The notes below the pieces were generated by a model. The model did not search any database, was not told the origin of the DNA, and saw only the letters and a program-made list of their open reading frames with translations. This document shows, piece after piece, positions 8,739 to 17,807 of a DNA stretch of 64,000 bases. Made by a program: the position numbers and the translations under genes. The DNA is taken from assembly GCF_034119865.1 (NCBI RefSeq), contig NZ_CP139421.1, forward strand, positions 5,310,501-5,374,500. The letters run 5' to 3'. Each line of letters begins with the position of its first letter. The first letter of the stretch is position 1. Origin of the DNA: Algoriphagus sp. NG3. GTDB taxonomy: Bacteria > Bacteroidota > Bacteroidia > Cytophagales > Cyclobacteriaceae.

Positions 8739-9310
8739 GCCCTATTTACAATTATGCCAACGGAACTAACAACATTTTCCGGGAGGAGGAGAGTTACAGG
8801 TTTTTCTTGAGGCAATATGCCAAGTATTTGGGAGAGGTGGTGGATACACATGCCTATTGCCTGATGCCTAATCATTTTCATTTGTTGGTAACAGTAAGGC
8901 CAGAATTAGACCTGTCAGGTTTTGGAAACCTGACAGGTCTAATTAAGCACCCATCCAAAAACCAGGCAATTAAAGGATTTGCCGATTTTTTTAATTCTTA
9001 CACTAAGGCAATAAATAAAAGATTTGAAAGGAAAGGGAACTTATTTATGCGGGCCTTTAAACGAACGCCAATTCTTAACGAGAGGCAATGGCAGGAAACT
9101 TTTCTTTATATCCACTTGAATCCTGTTAAACATGGATTTGTGAAAAATCATACCGACTGGAAATGGTCAAGCTGGCATGCTTATCAACATTCGGATAAAC
9201 CTTCTAACCTAAACAGAGATTACTACCTGAATTTCTTTGATAGCTGGGGTCATGTAACCAGTATCATGGAAGTAAAGAGAGAATGGTTGATGAATAGAAA
9301 CATAGAATGA
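8702..9310 (+). CDS. REP-associated tyrosine transposase (RAYT, Y1/IS200-like)
   Basis: A 202-residue single-strand DNA transposase-like protein. The HUH metal motif is H58-F-H60 in MPNHFHLLV. The catalytic tyrosine is probably Y136 in FLYIHLNPVKHGF. The N-terminal pattern IYNYANGTNNIF followed by YRFFLRQY is typical of RAYTs. Two oddities: residues 1-12 come from the right end of repeat A, so the native N-terminus has been replaced. A perfect 41-bp palindrome (8904-8944) sits in frame and encodes roughly ELDLSGFGNLTGLI just after the HUH motif. RAYTs are domesticated enzymes thought to move REP hairpins. Activity is uncertain given both changes. Confidence 0.85.
   Translation: MIAFNLLLRFSAGPIYNYANGTNNIFREEESYRFFLRQYAKYLGEVVDTHAYCLMPNHFHLLVTVRPELDLSGFGNLTGLIKHPSKNQAIKGFADFFNSYTKAINKRFERKGNLFMRAFKRTPILNERQWQETFLYIHLNPVKHGFVKNHTDWKWSSWHAYQHSDKPSNLNRDYYLNFFDSWGHVTSIMEVKREWLMNRNIE
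8904..8944. repeat. perfect 41-bp REP-like palindrome inside the RAYT gene
   Basis: Left arm AATTAGACCTGTCAGGTTT (8904-8922), three-base loop (8923-8925), right arm 8926-8944 as its exact reverse complement: 19 paired bases without a mismatch. It lies wholly in the transposase reading frame. Confidence 0.9.
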
Positions 9311-9320
9311 GACATGCTCA

Positions 9321-9333
9321 TCCGCCTGGCGGA
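9321..9333. repeat. short REP-like palindrome TCCGCC-T-GGCGGA
   Basis: A 6-bp perfect inverted repeat with a one-base loop, 11 bases after the RAYT stop. It sits between two convergent genes. It may be a small REP or a weak bidirectional transcription stop, but has no T run. Confidence 0.5.
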
Positions 9334-9351
9334 CTGACAAGACATTAATGC

Positions 9352-10242
9352 TCAGAACACCCTAGCTACTGCCATACTATCAAATAGGATCTTTACAAAT
9401 TCTTCCCCTCCCTCTCTGTCCAAATGATCCATATCTCTGAACATTTCGTCCTGTTCCAGAAATAGACTGTCGAAATCCGCAACAGGATAGTGGTGATCGA
9501 TCAACAGATCGTCTGCGTCATAGCTCTCTTCGTCGAGTAGGTCTGCGTAGGTTTTACTTATTGGGAATCTCAGTCCTATCAACTCAATGTTTTTTGCCTT
9601 GCAAAGTGCTATTATTCTTTCCAGGGAATCCGACATCTTTTCTGAAGGGATATCGGTTTCAAAATAATTACTGATGCGGTCCTGGCTGATCGTTTCTTGC
9701 TGCTGATCAGATAGATCTTCCCAGGAGCTTTTGGACCTTACCCCTCCCCATTTACGAAAATCAAATAGCTCATCCTGAATGAAATTTTTGATAATCAGAC
9801 TGTACCTGTCATTCAGAAAGACGCAATAGTATTTTAGATACTTATCAACGATATAGTCTCTATAACTGGAGAAATCCTCCGCTTCTGTATAGTATGCCGA
9901 CCTGTCCAAGTTGTTTTGTTTTTCCCTTGTGGGAGAAAGGGTGTGGTCATCTACGCTTAGGTAGATTTTTTCCACCTTGGTATTGCGTATAAGAAAGTTC
10001 AGCTTGCGCTCCATATCCAGATAAGAGTCACTATGGCCCGAAAAATTATGAACTTGGTGGTTTTCTGTGAAGTCCCCCAAAGGGACACCATGTGAATCGG
10101 CCAGTAAGTAAGCCGAATATCTCAAATCCACCTCATCGTAATCCTTGATATAAAAGCCCCTGATCAATAAGAACAGCAGGAAATTAAATACCAATAGTAT
10201 CAGTACAAAGAATGAAACTTGTTTTAAGAACAGTTTGATCAT
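9352..10242 (-). CDS. SGNH-like membrane-anchored protein, partner of MBOAT acyltransferase
   Basis: A 296-residue protein beginning with a transmembrane anchor (MIKLFLKQVSFFVLILLVFN). I prefer the ATG at 10242; an in-frame ATG at 10275 exists but lies inside the upstream gene. Extracytoplasmic features resemble SGNH hydrolases: YLLADSHGVPLGD near the start of the domain (nucleophile serine in DSHG) and DHLDREGGEEF at the end (Asp-x-x-His-like block). It follows the MBOAT gene directly. In alginate and other exopolysaccharide systems MBOAT/AlgI-type proteins pass acyl groups to an SGNH partner such as AlgJ or AlgX. The same division of labour is inferred here; the acceptor is unknown. Confidence 0.6.
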   Translation of the reverse strand: MIKLFLKQVSFFVLILLVFNFLLFLLIRGFYIKDYDEVDLRYSAYLLADSHGVPLGDFTENHQVHNFSGHSDSYLDMERKLNFLIRNTKVEKIYLSVDDHTLSPTREKQNNLDRSAYYTEAEDFSSYRDYIVDKYLKYYCVFLNDRYSLIIKNFIQDELFDFRKWGGVRSKSSWEDLSDQQQETISQDRISNYFETDIPSEKMSDSLERIIALCKAKNIELIGLRFPISKTYADLLDEESYDADDLLIDHHYPVADFDSLFLEQDEMFRDMDHLDREGGEEFVKILFDSMAVARVF

Positions 10243-10249
10243 GATACTA

Positions 10250-11704
10250 TCAAAATTGGAAATAGATAAATTCAATTTCTTCAGAGGTGTTTCCGAATAT
10301 ATCGATAATAAAGATGATCATCAGATAAATTGACCATCTACGCACTTTGCTGGAGATTAGACCCAATCTGGCTATCCCATATTCCCCTATTCTACCTTTC
10401 CATTCTACCCAAAGAAATCCGGCTATCAAAAACAGAAGTGTGACGGCTCCTGGGAATAAGTAAAAGTCAGGAGAGGAGAAAAGCTCAGGTGAGAAGATGC
10501 CTCCTAGGAAGCTGAGTGCATGCCCCATATTTTCAGCTCTGAAAAACACCCATGCGATTACAGTTAACATAAAAGTGCCCAGAATGGAAAGCACTTCCCT
10601 AAGGTTCGGAAGTTTTCTTTCACAGGCGACGGTATCAAGATTTCTCCGGTTTTTGCCAAATAATAACAGCGGAATAAAGTAAACAGCATTCAGCGCGCCC
10701 CAGACGAGGAATGTCCAGTTGGCTCCATGCCAGAATCCGCTGACTAGAAATATGATGAAGATGTTCCTGATTTGTTGTGTTTTACTTCCTTTACTACCAC
10801 CCAGCGGGATATATAAATAATCCCTAAACCAGGTGGAAAGTGAAATATGCCATCTTCGCCAGAATTCCGCCATATCCCTGGAGAAATAAGGAAATGCGAA
10901 GTTCTGCATCAAATTGATCCCAAATAAGCGTGATGTACCAATGGCAATATCTGAATAGCCAGAGAAATCCCCGTAAATCTGAAAGGTAAAAAACACGGCC
11001 CCAAGCAATAAGGTGCTGCCACTGTATTCAGAAGAATTGTTGAATATGGTATTGGCGAATTCCGCACAGTTATCCGCAATCACGATTTTTTTAAATAATC
11101 CCCAGAGGATCTGCCGTAGTCCGTCGCTTGCTTTTGCATAATCAAATTTTCTTCTTTCGAAGAACTGTGGAAGCAGATTAGATGCCCGCTCTATGGGGCC
11201 GGCTACAAGCTGGGGGAAGAAGCTGACAAAAGCTGAAAACGCAACAAAGTCCCTTGTTGCATTTAGTTTCTTTCTATAGATATCTATGGAATAGCTCATC
11301 GTTTGGAAGGTATAAAAGCTAATTCCTACAGGTAAAATAATATTAAGGGTATTTGCCTTAATGGGCATTCCCATAAATGTGAAAGCAGTAATAAAATTGT
11401 CCAGGAAGAAATTGTAGTATTTAAAAAAACCAAGCAATCCCAGGTTGACAGCAAGGCTCAATACCAGAAGAGACTTTCGCCTGAAGGGCTTTTCGGTTTT
11501 TTCCAACTGAATCCCAACTATATAATCTACCCCTGTGCTGAAAGCAATCAAAGCCAAAAACCTCCAGTCCCACCAGCCATAGAAAAGATAGCTGGCTATG
11601 ACTATCAGAAAATTCTGAGACTTTAGGCTTTTGTTGAAAACAAACCAATAGAGAATAAAGACTACAGGTAGGAAAACAGCAAAGTCAAGTGAATTGAAAA
11701 GCAT
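10250..11704 (-). CDS. MBOAT family O-acyltransferase (AlgI/DltB-like)
   Basis: A 484-residue multi-pass membrane protein. The start (MLFNSLDFAVFLPVVFILYW) is a classic AlgI-type N-terminus. The catalytic histidine is in VSGFWHGANWTFLVWG. Other family blocks include ILPVGISFYTFQTMSYSID, FFPQLVAGPIERA and QIYGDFSGYSDIAIG. It would transfer acetyl or other acyl groups across the inner membrane for decorating a cell-envelope polymer. The SGNH-like gene at 9352-10242 starts 8 bases beyond its stop. No polysaccharide synthesis genes are next to it, so the substrate is open. Confidence 0.92.
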   Translation of the reverse strand: MLFNSLDFAVFLPVVFILYWFVFNKSLKSQNFLIVIASYLFYGWWDWRFLALIAFSTGVDYIVGIQLEKTEKPFRRKSLLVLSLAVNLGLLGFFKYYNFFLDNFITAFTFMGMPIKANTLNIILPVGISFYTFQTMSYSIDIYRKKLNATRDFVAFSAFVSFFPQLVAGPIERASNLLPQFFERRKFDYAKASDGLRQILWGLFKKIVIADNCAEFANTIFNNSSEYSGSTLLLGAVFFTFQIYGDFSGYSDIAIGTSRLFGINLMQNFAFPYFSRDMAEFWRRWHISLSTWFRDYLYIPLGGSKGSKTQQIRNIFIIFLVSGFWHGANWTFLVWGALNAVYFIPLLLFGKNRRNLDTVACERKLPNLREVLSILGTFMLTVIAWVFFRAENMGHALSFLGGIFSPELFSSPDFYLFPGAVTLLFLIAGFLWVEWKGRIGEYGIARLGLISSKVRRWSIYLMIIFIIDIFGNTSEEIEFIYFQF

Positions 11705-11759
11705 CGGAAATAAAGGCGGTTCTTGGGTTGGGTGGTTGGGTACAGCTTACGCTAAGCTA

Positions 11760-11790
11760 CAAACCTATCAAAAAATAGGTGCAAAGCAAG
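11760..11790 (-). promoter_or_regulatory. promoter of the MBOAT/SGNH pair
   Basis: On the minus strand TAGGTTTG (11767 down to 11760) fits the minus-7 box. CTTG (11790 to 11787) lies 19 bases upstream, a 3/4 match to TTTG. Near the predicted start of transcription is a small palindrome, AGCTTA-cgc-TAAGCT (11744-11758), which could be an operator. Confidence 0.5.
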
Positions 11791-11843
11791 GTGTAACCAA
11801 TTCTTGCCGGAAGCAATAAACTTCTAATAATGAGCTGAGAGGG

Positions 11844-12632
11844 TCAGGGTTTGGGCTGTATAATATGTGACCTGATGCCCATGACTATCATGAGTTGGGC
11901 TATGGCATAGCTTCCCATGATCAACACACTTGCATCCGGGATAGGCTGATAGAATTTGTCCAGTGCGATGATTCCATCTGAGATAAAAAATAAACATGCC
12001 CCTATAAAAACCTGCCAAAAGGAGGTGGGATTGCACTTTCTATAGCGCTCCCTTGCAGTAGTCAGCATGCTTACGATGACGATGATATAGACCACCACAG
12101 GGATTTTCAGATTTCCCAGATTTGGGTTGATCATATAAAATGCGAAAGCACCAAGGAAATAGATGGGTAAGTTGATGAAAAAGGTTTTGATGAAATTTAC
12201 GTTCAAAACTGATTCAGGGGCTTTTTGGGCTACTTTGAATCCAATGATATAGCATACATGGGCTAGCATAAAAGCACCTATACCATAAATGAAAAGCTGA
12301 TCCCAAAGAAGCAGGATATCACCCACTAGGGAGAATATTAAGGCTCCCAAAATAGTTTTCGCCAGCAAGGTGGAGGAAATGGGTTTGGTGAAGGAATAGA
12401 AATAGCCAATAAGCCCTATCAAAATCAGAGGCTTAGGAAAAAATCTGAGTTCAGTATTCCGCTCAAGGATGAATGCCATATCCACTAGTGTTGCGAATAA
12501 AAACAGATAAAGCCATAATAAATTCTTCTTCTTCAATGCGCTTCTTGTTTTGAGGTTTCTCCAAATATCAAAATATTCATTTGCAATATTTCTGTTATCA
12601 TTATTATATACGGTAAATATAAGTAATGACAA
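11844..12632 (-). CDS. YhhN/TMEM86 family membrane protein (lysoplasmalogenase-like)
   Basis: 262 residues with about seven or eight predicted transmembrane helices. Family blocks include FPKPLILIGLIGY, ALIFSLVGDILLLW and FISDGIIALDKF, the last carrying the conserved acidic residues of the YhhN/TMEM86 fold. Animal TMEM86B hydrolyses the vinyl ether bond of lysoplasmalogens; in bacteria the substrate is usually unknown. The first 36 residues are hydrophilic and unlike the family, so translation may start later at a non-ATG codon. It is a single gene with its upstream region facing the TonB receptor gene. Confidence 0.8.
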   Translation of the reverse strand: MSLLIFTVYNNDNRNIANEYFDIWRNLKTRSALKKKNLLWLYLFLFATLVDMAFILERNTELRFFPKPLILIGLIGYFYSFTKPISSTLLAKTILGALIFSLVGDILLLWDQLFIYGIGAFMLAHVCYIIGFKVAQKAPESVLNVNFIKTFFINLPIYFLGAFAFYMINPNLGNLKIPVVVYIIVIVSMLTTARERYRKCNPTSFWQVFIGACLFFISDGIIALDKFYQPIPDASVLIMGSYAIAQLMIVMGIRSHIIQPKP

Positions 12633-12667
12633 ATTGTGTGTTTTTGGATATTCTGGAATTTTATTCT

Positions 12668-12714
12668 AAAATAACGTCCAATTCTTAGGTAAAAGAATTG
12701 GGAAGCGTTATTTT
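12668..12714. repeat. long stable hairpin in a divergent intergenic region
   Basis: AAAATAACG (12668-12676) pairs with CGTTATTTT (12706-12714). Inside it CCAATTCTT (12678-12686) pairs with AAGAATTGG (12693-12701). The two stems total 18 bp, with a short asymmetric internal loop. A T run follows on the plus strand, but no plus-strand gene lies just upstream. It may terminate a small transcript, act as a 5' leader structure for the minus-strand gene, or be a repeat. Confidence 0.6.
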
Positions 12715-12828
12715 TTGTATGGGAAACAGAATTTTATTTATGTTACTATGTTAAGAAATAGTTAAAATTTGTGAAATTTGGGCAGAAAATCTTAACAGTA
12801 TCTACCCGTACATCCATCCGGGTGAATT

Positions 12829-12836
12829 TACCTTTG
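12829..12836 (+). promoter_or_regulatory. minus-7 box of the TonB receptor gene
   Basis: TACCTTTG matches TAnnTTTG exactly, 43 bases before the ATG at 12880. No TTTG is present at the expected minus-33 position. An ACCCG...CGGGT hairpin at 12804-12823 sits just upstream instead and may bind a regulator. Confidence 0.4.
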
Positions 12837-12879
12837 CAGTGAACAATTTCAAACCAACATATATCAAAACGTACAAATT

Positions 12880-15800
12880 ATGAGGCAAAATTTACTTAAA
12901 AGTTTGATGTCACTCGTATTGGTAGTCATAGCCACAATAAGTGTGTCTCAAGCACAGGTTACTACCAGTTCGGTGGTAGGACTGGTAGTGGACGCCCAGG
13001 GCGAGACTCTTCCTGGTGCGAATGTAGTCGCAACGCATGTGCCGTCAGGTACCCGTTACGGTGCGGTGACCAATCTAGATGGTAGGTTTACCATTCCCAA
13101 TATGAGGATAGGCGGACCGTACACCATTCAGGTTAGTTTTATTGGATATCAGTCGGCCTCTTATAGCGACATTGTTCTGCGATTGGGAGATCCATATTCC
13201 ATTACAGCGACTCTAACGGATGATAGCACGGAATTAGGCGAAGTAATTGTATCTGCGGCCAGATCTTCGGAGTTTGACTCAAATAAGACTGGTACTTCTA
13301 CCAGTATTTCTACCAAGCAGCTTACCGATCTTCCACAGATCAACAGATCAGTTACAGAATTTACGCGGTTGACACCTCAGGCAAACGGGACTTCATTTGC
13401 GGGTAGAGATGCACGGTACAATAACCTGCAAGTAGATGGGGCTAACTTCAACAACGGATTTGGCCTAAGCAATAATCCACTTCCAGGTGGTAATTCCCAG
13501 CCTATTTCTTTGGATGCGATCGAGCAAATCTCTGTTAACATTGCTCCATTTGACGTAACGCAAAGTGGTTTTACCGGAGCCGGTATCAACGCAGTAACAC
13601 GTAGTGGTACAAACACATTTACTGGTTCTGCTTATTATTTCAATAAAAACCAGAGTCTCCAAGGCAAGAAGATTGGCGACAATGAACTGGAGGCTGTTGA
13701 TGCCGCCACCCATAACTTCGGTTTCCGTCTTGGTGGCCCGATCATTAAGAACAAATTGTTCTTCTTTGTAAATGCTGAAAGAGAGCTCAATACTGGGGCA
13801 AATGCATCTGGTGCCAATCTTTGGAGAGCTTCTACGGATGGGGTCTCTGATCCTGAGAACAACATCTCAAGAACTACGGAAACAGATCTTGAGGCAGTTA
13901 GAAATCACCTGATCAATGTATGGGATTATGATCCTGGAAGATATCAAGGTTTCGCCAATGAAGCAGAGCAAGCCAGTACCAAACTTCTTGCGAGAATAGA
14001 CTGGAATATCAACGACAAGCATAAGCTCGCTGTTCGGTATAATCAGGTAGTGGGAACCTCGGCACAGATTACCAATGGTACATCCGGACCGAGACCAAGA
14101 ACTCCTTTCCCTGCAGGAGAGAGAGTGGGGCCTAACTCAATGGCATTTGAAAATGCGGCGTATAGCTTTGAAAACACTGTAAGGTCTGTAACTGCTGAAT
14201 TGAACTCTTATTTTAGTCCTAAAGTCTCTAACCAATTTTTGGCAACTTACTCTAAGATCCAGGATACTCGAACTACCCCTGGTTCAGAATTCCCTTTTGT
14301 GGATATCTGGGATGGAGGTAGAGGTGATGGAGATATGAATTATATGACCTTTGGTACAGAGTTGTTTTCTTATAACAACGACGTGATAAATGATAACTTG
14401 TCATTTATCAATAACCTGACTTATACAGAAGGTCGCCATACCTTTACTGCAGGTGCCGCCTTCGAACTTCAGAAATTCGGTAATAGCTACGTTAGATTGG
14501 GTACTTCTTACTACAGATATGCATCAGTAGAGGATTTCTTGACAACTGGTACCCCAAATGAAGTTGCTCCAAGTATGTTTGGTCTGACTTATCCTTATGA
14601 AGGCCAAGAGACTTATGCCCGAGTTAATTTTGGATTGGCCTCTTTGTATGTTCAGGATAAATTTGCAGTAAATGACCAGTTGACATTGACTTTAGGATTG
14701 AGAGCTGAGTTGCCGATCTATATGAATGAACTCACGCCTAACCCATCCATCAATGAACTGACTTTGTTGGATAGAAATTACAATCCTAAAAATTACGATT
14801 CTGGAAGCTGGCCTGATTCCAAAGTGATGTTGTCCCCAAGATTTGGTTTCAACTACGATGTAATGGGTGATAGAAGCTTGATCGTACGAGGTGGTACCGG
14901 AGTCTTCTCAGGAAGGGTTCCCTTTGTTTGGTTGACAAACATGCCTACCAACGCAGGTGTGCTTCAAAATAACGTAGAACCAGGCAGTTATGAGGAAGTT
15001 GCTGGCTGGATAGGAAATGTGACTTTCCAACCGGAGAAATATTACTGGCTGAACAATCCTCCTGAAGGTGCTGAGGATGTATTTATCAAGAACCCTACTG
15101 AAGGTGCTCCTAGCTCATTTGCGCTAGTTGACACAGATTTCAAAATGCCTATGGTATGGAGATCAAGTTTGGGAGCGGATTACCAATTGGGAGATTCTCC
15201 GTTTATGCTGACAGCTGATCTCCTTTACACAAGAGATATCAACGGTGTATTCCAGTTTGGGGCAAACAGGGCGATTTCTCCTGACAACATGAACAGTGCC
15301 GGAGATGACCGAGAGGTGGTATTGCCAGGCTCAAGTGTAGCCTATAACCCGGCTATGGGAGCGAACAATGCGACTATTCTGACCAACACGGATGTAAAAG
15401 GCCATGCGTTTTCGGCTACTATAGGGCTATCTGTACCTGAATACAATGGTCTGTCAGGAAGTGTGTTCTACACTTATTCCGCGGCAAAAGAGGTCAGCTC
15501 AAACTCAGGTTCCAATGCTAGTTCTGCATGGGGAGCTTCTCCTAACATCAACAGCCCGAACGACCAGCGTTTGAATATTTCGGATTTTGCCTTGCCAAAT
15601 AGAATCGTGGGTAACTTGAGTTACAGAGTGGAATATGCCAATCGCCTGGCAACTACAGTAGGTGTCTATTATACCGGAGGTAATCAGGGAAGAATTTCTC
15701 ATACCTATGGAAACGATCTGAACGGTGATGGTATCACTGCGGATTTATTGTTCATTCCATCGAATACTTCTGAATTGAACTTTGTGGATATCGTATCAGA

Positions 15801-16221
15801 CGGGAATGTAGTCTATACAGCGGCGCAACAAAGAGCTGCTTTTGACGAGTATGTGGCTGATAATGATCTGGAGCAATACAGAGGTGGGTATGTACCGAGA
15901 AATGCTACTATTATGCCATGGTTGAGCAGATTTGATGTCAGAGTCCTTCAAGATTTGTTTACCAATATCGGAAACAGAAGACACACGCTACAATTAAGTT
16001 TGGATGCAGTGAATTTTGGCAACTTGCTGAACAAGGACTGGGGAGTACAGCAGACCACAAATGGTGCGCAGAACCTGCTTTCACGCTCTGGTGCGGTAAG
16101 TGCAAATCCTAGTTATGTAATGAACCGGGTTGCAGGCGAATTGCCTACATCACCTTATCAGAATGTAAGTAACTTCTCTACTACCTGGAGTATGCAGATA
16201 GGTTTGAGATATATTTTCTAA
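12880..16221 (+). CDS. TonB-dependent receptor with carboxypeptidase-like N-terminal domain (Oar-like)
   Basis: A 1113-residue outer membrane protein. A signal peptide (to about residue 25, ending SQAQ) is followed by a carboxypeptidase-regulatory-like beta domain (about 28-115, GLVVDAQGETLPGANVVAT). The plug domain follows (about 120-240, with DLPQINRSVTEFTRLTPQA and ARYNNLQVDGANFNN), then a large beta-barrel. The last residues, MQIGLRYIF, end in the aromatic residue typical of barrel proteins. The Oar-type plug and the absence of a SusD partner downstream argue against a classic SusCD glycan pair. The ligand is unknown. The gene has its own promoter box and a strong terminator, so it is a single transcription unit. 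Confidence 0.9.
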   Translation: MRQNLLKSLMSLVLVVIATISVSQAQVTTSSVVGLVVDAQGETLPGANVVATHVPSGTRYGAVTNLDGRFTIPNMRIGGPYTIQVSFIGYQSASYSDIVLRLGDPYSITATLTDDSTELGEVIVSAARSSEFDSNKTGTSTSISTKQLTDLPQINRSVTEFTRLTPQANGTSFAGRDARYNNLQVDGANFNNGFGLSNNPLPGGNSQPISLDAIEQISVNIAPFDVTQSGFTGAGINAVTRSGTNTFTGSAYYFNKNQSLQGKKIGDNELEAVDAATHNFGFRLGGPIIKNKLFFFVNAERELNTGANASGANLWRASTDGVSDPENNISRTTETDLEAVRNHLINVWDYDPGRYQGFANEAEQASTKLLARIDWNINDKHKLAVRYNQVVGTSAQITNGTSGPRPRTPFPAGERVGPNSMAFENAAYSFENTVRSVTAELNSYFSPKVSNQFLATYSKIQDTRTTPGSEFPFVDIWDGGRGDGDMNYMTFGTELFSYNNDVINDNLSFINNLTYTEGRHTFTAGAAFELQKFGNSYVRLGTSYYRYASVEDFLTTGTPNEVAPSMFGLTYPYEGQETYARVNFGLASLYVQDKFAVNDQLTLTLGLRAELPIYMNELTPNPSINELTLLDRNYNPKNYDSGSWPDSKVMLSPRFGFNYDVMGDRSLIVRGGTGVFSGRVPFVWLTNMPTNAGVLQNNVEPGSYEEVAGWIGNVTFQPEKYYWLNNPPEGAEDVFIKNPTEGAPSSFALVDTDFKMPMVWRSSLGADYQLGDSPFMLTADLLYTRDINGVFQFGANRAISPDNMNSAGDDREVVLPGSSVAYNPAMGANNATILTNTDVKGHAFSATIGLSVPEYNGLSGSVFYTYSAAKEVSSNSGSNASSAWGASPNINSPNDQRLNISDFALPNRIVGNLSYRVEYANRLATTVGVYYTGGNQGRISHTYGNDLNGDGITADLLFIPSNTSELNFVDIVSDGNVVYTAAQQRAAFDEYVADNDLEQYRGGYVPRNATIMPWLSRFDVRVLQDLFTNIGNRRHTLQLSLDAVNFGNLLNKDWGVQQTTNGAQNLLSRSGAVSANPSYVMNRVAGELPTSPYQNVSNFSTTWSMQIGLRYIF

Positions 16222-16241
16222 GATTAACCACTTATATAATC

Positions 16242-16274
16242 AAAAGCATCCCGGTTCCGGGATGCTTTTTTTTT
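16242..16274 (+). terminator. strong Rho-independent terminator after the TonB receptor
   Basis: AAAAGCATCCCGG (16242-16254), loop TT, CCGGGATGCTTTT and a T run to 16274. A 13-bp perfect stem including the A/T part. Confidence 0.92.
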
Positions 16275-16666
16275 GAGGTTTTGTCCAACTGTTCTTTAAC
16301 ACAATAACACGAAATTCTCAAATGTTCGGCCGAGCAAATATTTTTGAGTCCGTTGTTAGTGATGATTTGAAAAAACAAGATTGTTTCCAGGCACTTCAAT
16401 ATATTCAAGGACGCTGGCCCTATCCCTATTCATACTCCAATAATTCTACACTTTGATTAATTGAATTCAGGTTAGAAGACTACACCACATTATTTTTTAG
16501 AATAAATAGTGTGATTATTTTATTAATTCCAAAATCACTAAATTTAATCCTATCAATTCGATAATGATTCCAAGTATTACAAAGGAGAATTTATTTTCAG
16601 TTTTGGGAATTCAGTCCTGCCTATGATGGTAGATAAGATAGTTCTATTAAAACAAATTATACTTAT
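16275..16666. other. intergenic stretch without recognised genes
   Basis: 392 bases, AT-rich toward the right. I see no open frame, hairpin repeat or clear promoter box. The promoter of the next gene must lie here but was not recognised. Confidence 0.5.
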
Positions 16667-17737
16667 ATGAAGAAAGGTGTACTGTTTTTAGCATTTGTAT
16701 TAGCTGTATTTTTCCAGACCTTGGGCCAGACTGACTCACTCTGGCTGAGCAATGGTAATATCATTGTTGGAGAAATAAAAAGCATGGATAAGGGTGTCCT
16801 GACTATTGAGACAGACTATAGCGATTCGGATTTTAAGATTACCTGGAATGAGGTGAAGAAGCTGACTTCCACATCGAAGTACCTTATCACACTTAGCAAC
16901 GGTAAGAGATACAATGGCACCCTGAATAGCTTAGATAGCTTGAGTGCGGAGATTGATACCTATGATCCGGAAGGTCTTTTACGAAATATATCCAAAAGAA
17001 AAGAACAGACCGAAGAGCCTCCTGGAGGTAAAGAAATAGTAAATCTCCCTGAGATTGTTTACCTCAATGCCTTGGATGAAGGATTCTGGAGTCGCTTGTC
17101 TGCCAACGTGGATTTTGGATGGAGCCTTACCCGGGCCAATAATCTCAAGCAACTTAATGTCAGAAGTGGGTTGGGGTATCTGGCAGACCGCTGGAAAATC
17201 ACCTCTTCCTACAATTCGCTTCGATCTACTCAGGATAATGTAGCCTCTGTTAAACGTACTGATGCAAGTGCGGCATATAACTATTTTCTTCCCCGGGATT
17301 GGTTTTTGCTCTATAACTTCACCTTCTTATCCAATACGGAGCAACTGATCAGAAGCCGGATTGGTAATCAGATAGGTTTGGGTAAATATTTGATCCATAC
17401 CAATAAGACCTATTTCGGTTTCCAGGCCGGTGTCAACTTGAACTCTGAATCCTACTTGGATGACACGCCATCCCGAAATTCCGGGGAAGGCATGCTGGGA
17501 GCCGAGCTGAATCTTTATGATATAGGCGATCTCAACCTGTTGACCAGCGTGATGGCTTACCCGAGTTTTACCGAATCTGGACGGTTTAGGACGGATTTTA
17601 AACTTGATGTCAAGTACGACTTTTTCTCGGATTTCTACCTGAAAGTAGGTACGACGATGAACTTTGACAATCAACCTGTTGGAGAGGCTGCCCAGCTCGA
17701 TTATGTGTTGCAGACTACGATAGGCTGGGAGCTTTAA
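16667..17737 (+). CDS. DUF481 family outer membrane protein
   Basis: 356 residues. The signal peptide ends near residue 20 (FFQTLGQ). The N-terminal part (about 21-90) reads as small beta repeats (LWLSNGNIIVGEIKSM, YLITLSNGKRYNGTL), as seen in DUF481 proteins with a leading SH3-like region. The C-terminal 220 residues alternate as in a beta-barrel (FGWSLTRANNLKQLNVRSGL, YNYFLPRDWFLLYNF) and end in IGWEL. DUF481/YdiY proteins are outer membrane proteins of unknown role, sometimes linked to salt or acid response. It stands alone, before a two-component pair. Confidence 0.82.
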   Translation: MKKGVLFLAFVLAVFFQTLGQTDSLWLSNGNIIVGEIKSMDKGVLTIETDYSDSDFKITWNEVKKLTSTSKYLITLSNGKRYNGTLNSLDSLSAEIDTYDPEGLLRNISKRKEQTEEPPGGKEIVNLPEIVYLNALDEGFWSRLSANVDFGWSLTRANNLKQLNVRSGLGYLADRWKITSSYNSLRSTQDNVASVKRTDASAAYNYFLPRDWFLLYNFTFLSNTEQLIRSRIGNQIGLGKYLIHTNKTYFGFQAGVNLNSESYLDDTPSRNSGEGMLGAELNLYDIGDLNLLTSVMAYPSFTESGRFRTDFKLDVKYDFFSDFYLKVGTTMNFDNQPVGEAAQLDYVLQTTIGWEL

Positions 17738-17807
17738 TTGATCTCCTGATTTTCCGATATTTTACCAGGTCGGCTTGATCTTGGCCTTTTTTGGTCCCCT
17801 TCATTTC

